This document shows positions 7,847-15,263 of a DNA stretch of 21,832 nt, in pieces (positions within the stretch are counted from its first letter, which is position 1; the number at the start of each line of letters is the position of its first letter). The notes under the pieces are model-generated. The model saw only the letters and a program-made list of their open reading frames with translations, had not been told where the DNA came from and did not search any database. The translations under genes and the position numbers were made by a program. This DNA is from an uncultured Desulfuromonas sp. (GTDB lineage: Bacteria > Desulfobacterota > Desulfuromonadia > Desulfuromonadales > Trichloromonadaceae), in NCBI GenBank assembly GCA_937982495.1, contig CALJLX010000473.1, positions 1-21,832 of the forward strand, read 5' to 3'.

Positions 7847-7886
7847 GACAACAAAAGGACAGGCGATCGCCTGTCCTTTTGTTGTC
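7847..7886. terminator. Perfect 40-bp palindrome, probable bidirectional terminator, between pilQ and aroC
   Basis: GACAACAAAAGGACAGGCGA (7847-7866) is followed directly by its exact reverse complement. In RNA this would fold into a long stem with a GC core (GGACAGGC/GCCTGTCC). The descending arm carries TTTTGTTG, the T-rich stretch expected of an intrinsic terminator, and the same holds on the other strand. It lies 18 bp after the pilQ stop and should end the pil transcript. Confidence 0.75.
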
Positions 7887-7896
7887 GCGATGCAAC

Positions 7897-7902
7897 AGTA
7901 TA
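7897..7902 (-). promoter_or_regulatory. Possible -10 element for the aro operon
   Basis: TATACT on the minus strand lies just after the pilQ stop codon and just before the palindrome. It is a good -10 hexamer, but no clear -35 lies 16-18 bases upstream. If it is used, the aroC transcript would begin at or next to the 40-nt hairpin. Confidence 0.25.
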
Positions 7903-7904
7903 GA

Positions 7905-10130
7905 TCATTTGATAATACGAGGCGTGATGAAAATCAACAACTCACTTCGGGAATTGGTCTTCTGGGTCGATTTGAAGAAATTACCTAAAAATGGAATGGA
8001 ACGTAGAATGGGGACACCATTTTCGGCGTAATCATTATTCTCGACAAAAATACCGCCGATAACCGTGGTCTCGCCGTCTATCACCAGCAGCTTGGTCTGG
8101 GCCTCCTTGGAATCGATTTGCGGGGCATCTCCAGCCCCGGTCGCGACAATCGTTCCCGGCGAACTGTTGGTCGCTTTGATATCGAGAATAATCGAGTTAT
8201 CAGGATTGATGACCGGCGTCACCTCCAGGGACAGAGCCGCCTCGACCAATTCGGTGGTGATTTCGTCGTTGCTGACGGTCTGGTAAGGAATCATCGTCCC
8301 CTGCGAAATCTTGGCCTTTTCTCCATTGAGAGTAGTTACCCGCGGCCGGGAAATGATCTTGCCGGAACCCTGGGACTCCATGGCGGACAGACGCAAATCA
8401 AGAACCGTGGAATCGGCGCCGAATTTTCCAAATTCGATATTGCCGCCAACCCCGGCGACTTGAGCGGCGGAGGCTGGGCCGGGGGGAATAATGAAGTTGC
8501 CACCGAAACCAAGATTTCCAGCTACAGTATTCCAACCTTCCTCAAGTAAATTATCCCCATGAAAAAGCCCCCAGTTCACTCCCAGGTTGCGGTTGAAGGT
8601 CGAATCCGCCTCGACGATACGGGCTTCGATCATCACCTGGCGTTCCGGTGTGTCAAGAATTGCAATGAGCTTCTTCACCTCGTCGATGACGCTGGGGATA
8701 TCGGTGACGATAATCTGCTTATTACGGTTGTCAGCCGTTATTTTACCCCGTTCGGTCATCAGCTCCTTACAGGGGGCTTCCACATTCTTAATCGCGGTGT
8801 AGCTGACCGGGACAACCTCGGTAACGAGATCTTCGAGTTTTTCTTTGTTGCGCGCAGCGGTGAACTTGGCCTCCTCCATGGAACGAATCTGGTCCTTGGG
8901 CAAAACCCGCACCACGTTACCTTTTTTAAGCATGCCAAGGTTCTTTGTTTCGAGCACCAGGTCAAGAGCCTGATCCCAGGGGACATCAATAAGGCGCAAG
9001 GTGATCGAACCTTTGACCTCGTCGGAAACGATGATGTTCAGATCGCTGACTTCAGCGATCAGTTGGAAGATATCGCGCACATCCGCGTCATCGAAAACCA
9101 GTTGGATCCTTTCCCCGGTGTACACATGCTCTTGTTCTACGGAAGCAAGGGTCTCTTGTTCTTCAGCGACCGGGACTTCGATTGGAGCGCTAGGTTGGGG
9201 GGCGGGAACGGAAAGAGTTGTCACCGGAACCGGCAGCGGCACGTTCGATGCGGTCGTCGGTGCGGTATAGGCTCCGTCATCGACAACAAGTACCAGTTTA
9301 CCCGGCTGCTGCAACAGCTGATAGGAAACATCCCCCTTGAGTTCAACGGCAAAACGCACATCCTGACGCTTACCGTTCATAACGGTGTACGGGGTGGCCC
9401 GCAGCACGGCGCTGGGGAAAGAGTGGGAGTCAAAAGTCCGACGCAGCGCGCGGCTGATATTGGCGTTATTGACACCGAAGCGGATCAGATTCCCTTCCTT
9501 GACCGCCGGTTCGATGGCGGCGGGTCCGGAAAGATCGATGACCAGTTGGGACTTATCGCCGTCCTTGGCGAAATTGATGGCGGTGACGTCCACCCGTCCT
9601 CCCGGGCTGGAAGCCACCGGCGGAGCAGAAACGGTGGAAGCCTCCGTGCCGGCATTCCAGGTGAGAACGATCTGATCGGCCTGACGAGCGAGGTTGTAGG
9701 CGGGTAACTGAGGCGTGGAAGCGTCGAAGACAAAACGGGTGCGGTCCTGGTAGGTACCGACCCGAACTTGACTGAACCCGTCCTGCGCGGTGAAAACCCG
9801 GTCACTGAAGGAAGGACGGACACCATAGAGATCGACGACCAGCCGGGCCGGATCGGCCAAGGTGAAATGGAGGAATTTATCCACTTTCCCTTCCGTAACA
9901 AAAACGGCGCGCCCGGGCTGCATATCGACACCGCTCACCAGCCAGGCCGTTGCCGTGGAGGATGCCGCGGGTTCGGGCGTTTCCGCCGTACTCAACGCCG
10001 AATCGTTCCCTTGCTTGGACTCGGCCGCCGTCAGGGAACCGACGCCCCAGGCGGAAATGAGCAGAACCAGTAGAAAGGACCAAAGGAACCGCCGTCCGTT
10101 CTTCCGCATCTTGACTTTGACAGCCTTCAT
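7905..10130 (-). CDS. pilQ: Type IV pilus outer-membrane secretin PilQ
   Basis: PilQ forms the gated outer-membrane ring through which the pilus is extruded. The 741-residue protein has a signal peptide (basic start, hydrophobic 15-33, cleavage near TAAES). Two AMIN-like domains that bind peptidoglycan cover about 62-160 and 180-285. A Pro/Val-rich linker lies at about 290-325, a secretin/TonB short N-domain at about 340-410, a secretin N-domain at about 437-490, and the secretin beta-barrel core at about 497-739. The core shows SRPRVTTLNGEKAKI and the terminal VPILRSIPFLGNFF. The gene starts one base after the pilP stop, with AAGGAG upstream. AMIN domains and the pilMNOP context separate it from type II secretion GspD. 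Confidence 0.96.
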   Translation of the reverse strand: MKAVKVKMRKNGRRFLWSFLLVLLISAWGVGSLTAAESKQGNDSALSTAETPEPAASSTATAWLVSGVDMQPGRAVFVTEGKVDKFLHFTLADPARLVVDLYGVRPSFSDRVFTAQDGFSQVRVGTYQDRTRFVFDASTPQLPAYNLARQADQIVLTWNAGTEASTVSAPPVASSPGGRVDVTAINFAKDGDKSQLVIDLSGPAAIEPAVKEGNLIRFGVNNANISRALRRTFDSHSFPSAVLRATPYTVMNGKRQDVRFAVELKGDVSYQLLQQPGKLVLVVDDGAYTAPTTASNVPLPVPVTTLSVPAPQPSAPIEVPVAEEQETLASVEQEHVYTGERIQLVFDDADVRDIFQLIAEVSDLNIIVSDEVKGSITLRLIDVPWDQALDLVLETKNLGMLKKGNVVRVLPKDQIRSMEEAKFTAARNKEKLEDLVTEVVPVSYTAIKNVEAPCKELMTERGKITADNRNKQIIVTDIPSVIDEVKKLIAILDTPERQVMIEARIVEADSTFNRNLGVNWGLFHGDNLLEEGWNTVAGNLGFGGNFIIPPGPASAAQVAGVGGNIEFGKFGADSTVLDLRLSAMESQGSGKIISRPRVTTLNGEKAKISQGTMIPYQTVSNDEITTELVEAALSLEVTPVINPDNSIILDIKATNSSPGTIVATGAGDAPQIDSKEAQTKLLVIDGETTVIGGIFVENNDYAENGVPILRSIPFLGNFFKSTQKTNSRSELLIFITPRIIK

Positions 10131-10131
10131 A

Positions 10132-10665
10132 TCAGTTCGCTCCTTCCCGTTTAGGAAGTTGAATCATCTGGAGATTTTCCCGAACTTCCCCGACAAAATC
10201 GTAATATTTCTCCCGCACCGAAACCCCCCCGGCATCAACGCCGATCACCACTCCGTTATTTCTGCCGACCTTGACGCCTTTTCTCAAAATGTAGGATTTT
10301 CCTCCAGGCGCGGAAACCATGGCCATCGGTTCACCTTTACCCGTAATCACCCCCACCAGACGCAACTGGCCAAGTTCGACCTGTTGCAAAGGTGTCAGCG
10401 GCTCGTCCGAGGTTGCAAGCGGCTTCTTGGGTTCGATCAAAGGGACAAAAGGATCTCGCCGCTCGGAGGGATCGTAGATAAAGACCGGTTGAGCCTCTTC
10501 CAACTGCTCCTCTGTGGGAAGAGGTTTCGCATCCGCCTTGGGCATGGGGGCTTCAACCTTCTTGCCGGCGGGTTTCTTCGGAGGCGCAGGTGGGGCCTCC
10601 TGCCCACAGCCGGCCACCAGAAGCGCCAGCGCGATCATGCCGACCAATCCAGTGCCGAGCTTCAT
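10132..10665 (-). CDS. pilP: Type IV pilus inner-membrane lipoprotein PilP
   Basis: PilP is a lipoprotein that links the inner-membrane PilNO complex to the secretin PilQ. The 177-residue product has a lipoprotein signal peptide with lipobox VAGC, lipidated at C20. A Pro/Lys/Ala-rich flexible stretch follows at about 22-55. The C-terminal domain begins around YDPSERRDPFVPLI, a classic PilP motif, and continues into LVGVITGKGEPMAMV. Its ATG overlaps the TGA of pilO by four bases (ATGA), indicating translational coupling. Confidence 0.94.
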   Translation of the reverse strand: MKLGTGLVGMIALALLVAGCGQEAPPAPPKKPAGKKVEAPMPKADAKPLPTEEQLEEAQPVFIYDPSERRDPFVPLIEPKKPLATSDEPLTPLQQVELGQLRLVGVITGKGEPMAMVSAPGGKSYILRKGVKVGRNNGVVIGVDAGGVSVREKYYDFVGEVRENLQMIQLPKREGAN

Positions 10666-11279
10666 TTCTTGCCGCCTTTCCCGGTTTTCTTACCCGCGTC
10701 GGGCGCCGTCCCCCCCTCAATAAAGCGGAAGGTGGTGGCCAGGCAATTGACGGCCAAAAGAATGCGTCCGCTATCGTCTTTGGGACTCGCCAGGGTAAGG
10801 TTATTGATGTTGACGATGCGGGGGAGCTTGGCCACCGCGTCGGAAAACAGGGCAACCTCATGAAAGGATCCGACCATCTTCAGTTCCACCGGAACTTCCG
10901 CGTAAAACCCCTTCGGCTTTTCCGCCCCGGGCTTGAAAAGGGTGACATTCAAGCCGTTTTCCTTGGCCAGGGCGGTAATGCTCGTCAGCAGGTTGGGAAT
11001 CTCTTTTTCGTTGGGAAGCTCTGTCAGGGCGTCGTTGAGCAAAGCCTCCATCTTTTCGAATTCCGCTTTGAATTTCGGCAGATTGTCGGCAATGCGCTGG
11101 TCTTCCTGAATTTTGCTTTGCAGCGACGCATCCTTCTGTTTCAAGCCGGCCATTTCCTCGCGCAACGGCAGATACATGAGATAGACGAAAAGTCCCGCGA
11201 TCGTCAGCATGAGTGCCGCAAGAATCAAAAACCGCTGATAAAGGGGAAGTTTCAGAACTTTTTCGAGCCGCGGATCCAT
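10662..11279 (-). CDS. pilO: Type IV pilus alignment-complex protein PilO
   Basis: PilO is a bitopic inner-membrane protein that pairs with PilN and positions PilP and PilQ. The 205-residue product has a short cytoplasmic N-terminus, a transmembrane helix at about residues 16-36, a coiled-coil region at about 40-95 (LKQKDASLQSKIQEDQRIA), and a periplasmic ferredoxin-like domain ending near LATTFRFIE. The Lys/Gly-rich tail is low complexity. The gene starts 11 bp after pilN and overlaps pilP. Confidence 0.94.
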   Translation of the reverse strand: MDPRLEKVLKLPLYQRFLILAALMLTIAGLFVYLMYLPLREEMAGLKQKDASLQSKIQEDQRIADNLPKFKAEFEKMEALLNDALTELPNEKEIPNLLTSITALAKENGLNVTLFKPGAEKPKGFYAEVPVELKMVGSFHEVALFSDAVAKLPRIVNINNLTLASPKDDSGRILLAVNCLATTFRFIEGGTAPDAGKKTGKGGKK

Positions 11280-11290
11280 GGCTTACCCTT

Positions 11291-11854
11291 TCATCGCTGG
11301 ACAGGCTTGCCGACCGAGGCTTCCACCTTGGCGACAACATTGAATTTGTTGACTCGGACACCGGACTGGGTCGCCTGCTCGATCACCTGAAGCTCAACAT
11401 TCTTGTAATAGGGAGAGGCTTCGAGGTTCTTCAGAAACTGCGCCACCATCTCTTCATTGAGGGCTAGTCCGCTCAAAGTGATGGCGCCGCCGGATTCCTT
11501 GAAAGCGGTGATCCAGAGCTTCTCGCTCAGGGACTGGCTCAACTGATCCAGCAAATGAACCGGCCCGCTTTTGGCCTGTTTGAGTTTGTCGAGAATATCC
11601 AGTTTGCCGACCAGTTCTTCTTTTTTCTTCTTGAATTCGGCCACTTCGCCAAGAGTTTTCTTCAGCGACTGCAACCGCTGCTCCTTGCGCGCAATCTCGG
11701 CCTTCATTTCGTTGACCTGACTCCGCAGGGATGAATAAACCACGCCGCAGGCGCCGGCGGTCAGAATCAGCGCGAGCAGCATCACCAGCAACTGGCCGCG
11801 CATCTTGTCTTTTTTCTGGGCGGCCCGAATGGGCAATAGATTGATATGAATCAT
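11291..11854 (-). CDS. pilN: Type IV pilus alignment-complex protein PilN
   Basis: PilN is a bitopic inner-membrane protein whose cytoplasmic N-terminal peptide binds PilM. That peptide is visible as IHINLLPIR at residues 2-10. A transmembrane helix follows at about 22-42, a coiled coil at about 45-95, and the periplasmic domain to residue 187. Its ATG overlaps the pilM stop by four bases (ATGA), so PilM and PilN are probably made in step. Confidence 0.94.
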   Translation of the reverse strand: MIHINLLPIRAAQKKDKMRGQLLVMLLALILTAGACGVVYSSLRSQVNEMKAEIARKEQRLQSLKKTLGEVAEFKKKKEELVGKLDILDKLKQAKSGPVHLLDQLSQSLSEKLWITAFKESGGAITLSGLALNEEMVAQFLKNLEASPYYKNVELQVIEQATQSGVRVNKFNVVAKVEASVGKPVQR

Positions 11855-12909
11855 TTGTCGCCCAACCTCCTCATGGCAAGCCCCATGGCGACGGAAAATA
11901 ACGGCCCCACCGCCTGGATATATTCCGGGTCAAAATCCTTATCGCTGACCTTGATCATGCGGAAGGGATCGAGCAACTCGACAGGAATCCCCAATTGTGT
12001 CCGAAGATATTCCTGAACATTGGGCGTTTTCGAAACGCCGCCGGTAATGTAAAGCTTCTGCACCTTTTCATCGGAAGAGGTGGCCGAGAAAAAGTCGAAA
12101 GAGCGCTGAACTTCTTGAGCGAGACTCTCGGTGGCGTCGTTGATCACCTCTTGAACAACGGCCGGATCGATCTCCTCCAGAACACCTCCGAGCTTGGCCT
12201 CTTCAGCCTCTTCACCGCTCAACCCCAGTCGCTTCTGGATCTCTTCGTTGTACATGTTGCCGCCGACCTGGATATCGCGGGTGAAGACCGACTTGCCGGC
12301 CTTGAGCACATTGACGTTCATCGCCGAGGCGCCCATGTTCACCAGGGCGATGATTTCGTCATCCTCGAACCCGTAATTGGCTTCAAAGGCGTTTTCAATG
12401 GCAAAGCAGTCGATATCCATTACCACCGGATTCAGGCCGCATTCCTTGAATACCGCCACATGGTCATTGACGAACTCTTTCTTGGCCGCGACCAGAATCA
12501 CGTTCATCAACGACGGATCCCGCTGGTCAGGACCGAGAATCTGGAAGTCCAGATTGACTTCGGAAATTTCGAAGGGGATGTACTGCTCGGCTTCCCACTG
12601 GATCGAAGCTTCCATTTCCTCTTCGGTCATAACCGGCAATTGAATCTTGCGGATAATGACGGAATGGCCGGAAACCGAGGTCGCGACACTTTTGGTCTTG
12701 ACCTTGAGGCTGTCCAACAGGTTGCGGATAACCCCGACCACCGCGCCGGAGTCCATGATGGCATTATCGACGATCGCTTCCGGCGGCAAGGGCGCGACCC
12801 CGAGGGTCTGCAGCTGATAGCCGCCCTTTAACTGGTGCAACTGAACCAGCTTGACGGAGCTCGATCCGATATCGATGCCGACGACGTCTTTTTTGGCCCT
12901 GAATAGCAT
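11851..12909 (-). CDS. pilM: Type IV pilus actin-like ATPase PilM
   Basis: PilM is a cytoplasmic actin/FtsA-like protein that binds ATP and the PilN tail, coupling the cytoplasmic motor side to the envelope complex. The 352-residue product shows the phosphate-1 motif VVGIDIGSSSVKLVQL, a later LVNMGASAMNV phosphate-2 region and ITGGVSKTPNV adenosine region. The reading frame runs upstream past the sigma-54-like site; ATG at 12909 is chosen because it gives the family N-terminus MLFRAKKD and a transcript from that promoter would include it. It is the first gene of pilMNOPQ. Confidence 0.96.
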   Translation of the reverse strand: MLFRAKKDVVGIDIGSSSVKLVQLHQLKGGYQLQTLGVAPLPPEAIVDNAIMDSGAVVGVIRNLLDSLKVKTKSVATSVSGHSVIIRKIQLPVMTEEEMEASIQWEAEQYIPFEISEVNLDFQILGPDQRDPSLMNVILVAAKKEFVNDHVAVFKECGLNPVVMDIDCFAIENAFEANYGFEDDEIIALVNMGASAMNVNVLKAGKSVFTRDIQVGGNMYNEEIQKRLGLSGEEAEEAKLGGVLEEIDPAVVQEVINDATESLAQEVQRSFDFFSATSSDEKVQKLYITGGVSKTPNVQEYLRTQLGIPVELLDPFRMIKVSDKDFDPEYIQAVGPLFSVAMGLAMRRLGDK

Positions 12910-12971
12910 TGAAAGACCCTGACTCAATAGGTGATGAACGACCGACCATATGCCTTGCCCGTAAATCTCGA

Positions 12972-12986
12972 GCAAGACATGTGCCA
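12972..12986 (-). promoter_or_regulatory. Sigma-54 (RpoN) -24/-12 promoter of the pilMNOPQ operon
   Basis: The minus strand reads TGGCAC, five bases, TTGC, followed by T: a full match to the sigma-54 consensus TGGCAC-N5-TTGC, with -24 GG and -12 GC in register. Transcription should start near 12960, leaving a leader of about 50 bases before the pilM ATG. Sigma-54 promoters need an enhancer-binding activator, and PilR is the classical one for pili. The upstream activator site would have to lie within or beyond the XRE gene. Confidence 0.8.
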
Positions 12987-12993
12987 CTTTTCA

Positions 12994-13191
12994 TCATATT
13001 TCGGGAAAAACCCGTTCCCGGTCAACGAGATCGAATCCCAGCGCAAAGATGATCTTACGCATCGTCGCCATCCGGCAAGGCTCCCCACGCTCGATGCGAT
13101 CGACGGTCAGAGGAGAAACCCCGGCTTTGCGCGCCAGTTCAGCTTTGCTCATCAGCAGGCTCTCGCGGATTTCCTTGACACGATTGGACAT
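12994..13191 (-). CDS. Small XRE-family helix-turn-helix regulator
   Basis: A 65-residue DNA-binding protein made of little more than an XRE/Cro domain. The helix-turn-helix is at about residues 17-36 (KAELARKAGVSPLTVDRIER), followed by the stabilising helices MATMRKIIFALGF. It has no sensor or dimerisation extension. The start at 13191 is chosen because the preceding sequence is AT-rich promoter-like DNA; the ribosome site is weak. Its stop codon lies 7 bp upstream of the sigma-54 promoter of pilM. It could repress its own promoter and perhaps influence pil expression; the target is unknown. Confidence 0.88.
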   Translation of the reverse strand: MSNRVKEIRESLLMSKAELARKAGVSPLTVDRIERGEPCRMATMRKIIFALGFDLVDRERVFPEI

Positions 13192-13210
13192 GAAAACTAG
13201 CCATCCCGAC

Positions 13211-13282
13211 TGAGGTGAATTAATACAAATTATATACAATGTATAGATAACTTCAGTCTACAGTCAATACAATTTCACCTCA
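13211..13282. promoter_or_regulatory. 9-bp inverted repeat enclosing the XRE promoter (operator candidate)
   Basis: TGAGGTGAA (13211-13219) and its exact complement TTCACCTCA (13274-13282) lie symmetrically around the predicted promoter. Each arm is joined on the inside by a near-identical AATACAA motif (13223-13229 and 13267-13273 region), which is a direct rather than inverted repeat. The arrangement looks like a pair of operator half-sites for a dimeric regulator, plausibly the adjacent XRE protein. Confidence 0.45.
13240..13267 (-). promoter_or_regulatory. Candidate sigma-70 promoter of the XRE gene
   Basis: On the minus strand, TTGACT (-35, 13262-13267) is followed after 16 bases by TATACA (-10, 13240-13245), about 50 bases before the ATG. 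The region is clearly more AT-rich than its surroundings. Confidence 0.5.
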
Positions 13283-13288
13283 AATACT

Positions 13289-13307
13289 ATTCCAAACTCT
13301 TTGGAAT
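13289..13307. repeat. Perfect 8-bp inverted repeat with 3-base centre
   Basis: ATTCCAAA, CTC, TTTGGAAT lies between pilD and the XRE gene. Neither strand has a following T-run, so it looks more like an operator or mRNA-end hairpin than an intrinsic terminator. The rest of the 230-bp gap (13192-13421) holds the XRE promoter region and no convincing gene. Confidence 0.4.
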
Positions 13308-13421
13308 CCCGGGGGTTTTCATTCCAGATACAAGATGATGAGCAGTCCGGGGCGCAGCCACACCAAATGTGGACCAAAAAATTTTCATCCCGATCCGAGC
13401 CAGGAACCGGGCCGGGGCGAA

Positions 13422-14201
13422 TCAAAGAAACCTTTGCAGATACCAGTTGACCAGAAGCTCCCCCCAAAACAGCCAGATCACGGCGCCCCCCGCCAAAAAT
13501 GGTCCGAAGGGAATCGCCAGTTTGCCGTCGGCGCCCTTGGCCAGCATCATCGGCACGCCGACCAGGGTGCCGAGGAGCGAAGAGATAAAGACGATCGGCA
13601 ACACCGCTTTCCAGCCGAGAAAGGCCCCGAGCATGGCCAACAACTTGATATCCCCGCCCCCCATCCCTTCTTTCTTGGTCAGGAATTCGTAGCCGACGGC
13701 CACCAGAAAAAGGCTGCCTCCCCCCAGAAGAATACCGAGCAGGGAGTCACCCCAACTGACCCAGGGGAGCAGGAAAGAAGCGCCGAAGCCGAGGACGATC
13801 CCCGGCAGACTGATGACATCGGGGATGATCTGATGGTCGAGATCGATAAAGGTAATGGTGACGAGCAAGGCAACGAAAACCCAGAAAACCGGGGTCGCCC
13901 AGTGAAATCCAAAATAATACAGTACCAAGGTAAAAAGCAGACCGGTCAAGGCCTCGACCAGGGCGTACCGGACAGAAATCGGAACCCGACAGTTCGCACA
14001 GCGCCCTCTCAGAAAAATCCAGCTCAAGATGGGGATGTTCTGGTACCAGCGGATCGGCGCGCCGCAGCTGGGGCAGCGGGAACGGGGTGAAACGATCGAC
14101 TCACCGGCGGGAATGCGATAGATGCAGACGTTGAGAAAGGAACCGACGACCGCGCCGAGCACGAAAGCGAAGCCGAGCAGCAGGTAATATTCAATGGGCA
14201 T
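13422..14201 (-). CDS. pilD: Prepilin peptidase / N-methyltransferase
   Basis: This inner-membrane aspartyl protease (A24 family) cleaves type IV prepilin leaders and N-methylates the new end. The 259-residue product has the N-terminal domain with two zinc-binding pairs, C43-x2-C46 (CPSCG) and C68-x2-C71 (CANCR), then several transmembrane helices. The catalytic aspartates lie in FIDLDHQIIPD (about 118-128) and GMGGGDIKLLAM (D184). A TTG further upstream would extend it by five residues; ATG at 14201 is chosen because GGAG is 7 bases before it. It starts 11 bp after the HDOD gene. Its presence on the upstream side of pilM fits a pilus locus. Confidence 0.95.
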   Translation of the reverse strand: MPIEYYLLLGFAFVLGAVVGSFLNVCIYRIPAGESIVSPRSRCPSCGAPIRWYQNIPILSWIFLRGRCANCRVPISVRYALVEALTGLLFTLVLYYFGFHWATPVFWVFVALLVTITFIDLDHQIIPDVISLPGIVLGFGASFLLPWVSWGDSLLGILLGGGSLFLVAVGYEFLTKKEGMGGGDIKLLAMLGAFLGWKAVLPIVFISSLLGTLVGVPMMLAKGADGKLAIPFGPFLAGGAVIWLFWGELLVNWYLQRFL

Positions 14202-14212
14202 GAGAATCTCCG

Positions 14213-15064
14213 TCAATCGAAAAACACCGAGGTGTTCTCCTGAAAAATCGTCTCCAGATCAGCCAGCATCTTCTTCATCTGCCCATAGGGAATACCGAGG
14301 CTCAAGGCCCCGGGAACCTGGGAAAGTCTCATTTCGGTGTCGGGCCCGGCCTGGCCGATACCCAAGGCGCGGCACAGGCTGTCGGCGACATTCACCGTGG
14401 CCGCCAAGCGATAGGCGGCCGGATAAACCCCTGGCGAGAAGTCGAGGAGGTCATGATGCAAGGTCGCCTGAATGAAAGTGGGGTTGAATTTCCACTTTTC
14501 CAGCACGGCGGCGCTGATCATGGCATGGGGAAAATGAAACCATTCCTTTTCAAGCGCATCCGCCTGCGCTTCTCCGGCATCGACCAGAGCCAGCAAGCGC
14601 TGATAGCGGGAAGGATCGAAATCGTACATGACCAGCTTGCCGATGTGCCGGAAAAGACCGGCGAGGAAGGCCTCTTCCGCATTGGTGGACCGGAAGTCCC
14701 GGGCGACCAGCTGGGCCGCCAGGGCGCAGCCGACGGCATCCTCCCAGAGTCGCTTCTGAATCGGGCTGGGATCACTGCCGAGGGATTTGAGGCTGGCGGT
14801 GAGCACCAGACTGCGCAGCGCCTCTTCGCCCAGAATCACCACCGCTCGCGGAATCGTCGAGACTTCGTTGCGCACACCGTAAAAAGCGGAGTTGGCCATG
14901 CTCAGCAAACGGCCGGACAGGACCGGATCGCAGGCGATCAGCCCGGCCAGGGAATCCGCCGTGTAATCGGCCGTTTGCAGCATCTCCAGAACACGGGATG
15001 CGACCGCGGGCATGGGCGGCAGATTATACATCGATTCGACGATTTCACAGAGTTTGTCGGCCAT
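14213..15064 (-). CDS. HDOD domain protein
   Basis: A 283-residue cytoplasmic protein with an HDOD domain over about residues 10-210. Recognisable stretches are LPPMPAVASRVLEML, the helix DPVLSGRLLSMANSAFYG, and IPRAVVILGEEALRSLVL. At the place of the HD-GYP-like HDxGK motif it has RHIGK (139-143), so the metal-binding HD pair is lost and phosphodiesterase activity is unlikely. HDOD proteins act in signalling, often around motility and regulation, without a single known reaction. GGAGG lies 5 bases before the ATG. The gene is directly followed by pilD and is probably co-transcribed with it. Confidence 0.92.
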   Translation of the reverse strand: MADKLCEIVESMYNLPPMPAVASRVLEMLQTADYTADSLAGLIACDPVLSGRLLSMANSAFYGVRNEVSTIPRAVVILGEEALRSLVLTASLKSLGSDPSPIQKRLWEDAVGCALAAQLVARDFRSTNAEEAFLAGLFRHIGKLVMYDFDPSRYQRLLALVDAGEAQADALEKEWFHFPHAMISAAVLEKWKFNPTFIQATLHHDLLDFSPGVYPAAYRLAATVNVADSLCRALGIGQAGPDTEMRLSQVPGALSLGIPYGQMKKMLADLETIFQENTSVFFD

Positions 15065-15120
15065 AGGCTCCTCCCTCGAAATTGTATTTTCATGGCAGCA
15101 GGTAATTTCCAGTAGCGCTA

Positions 15121-15153
15121 TGCAAACTTTGCACCCACCCGGGGGATCCCCCG
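15121..15153. repeat. Two adjacent palindromes in the divergent promoter region
   Basis: TGCAAACTTTGCA (15121-15133) is an inverted repeat with a single central base, and CGGGGGATCCCCCG (15140-15153) is a perfect 14-bp palindrome. Both lie in the 199-bp gap between the divergent HDOD gene and the HEAAH-protein gene, where regulator sites for either gene would be expected. The rest of this gap shows only weak promoter-like hexamers. Confidence 0.35.
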
Positions 15154-15263
15154 CGCAGGAAAGCTCCGGACCCTGTTCTTCCCGTCGCGGCTTGATTTTA
15201 ACCGGGGAAAAGGATTAATCTGTAAACAGGATTCTCACTTCAACGACAGAGCAGGTCCGATCC

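Noticed and set aside
7863..7870. GCGATCGC octamer at the centre of the large palindrome, like the cyanobacterial HIP1 repeat
   Set aside because: Only this one copy was noticed, and it is explained by the centre of the palindrome. Nothing else suggests a cyanobacterium.
7905..10130. Type II secretion secretin GspD instead of PilQ
   Set aside because: AMIN domains and the directly upstream pilMNOP genes fit the type IV pilus secretin; no gsp genes are present.
13264..13467. A 67-codon minus-strand frame between pilD and the XRE gene
   Set aside because: It overlaps the end of pilD and the promoter/inverted-repeat region, has no ribosome site and no recognisable domain.
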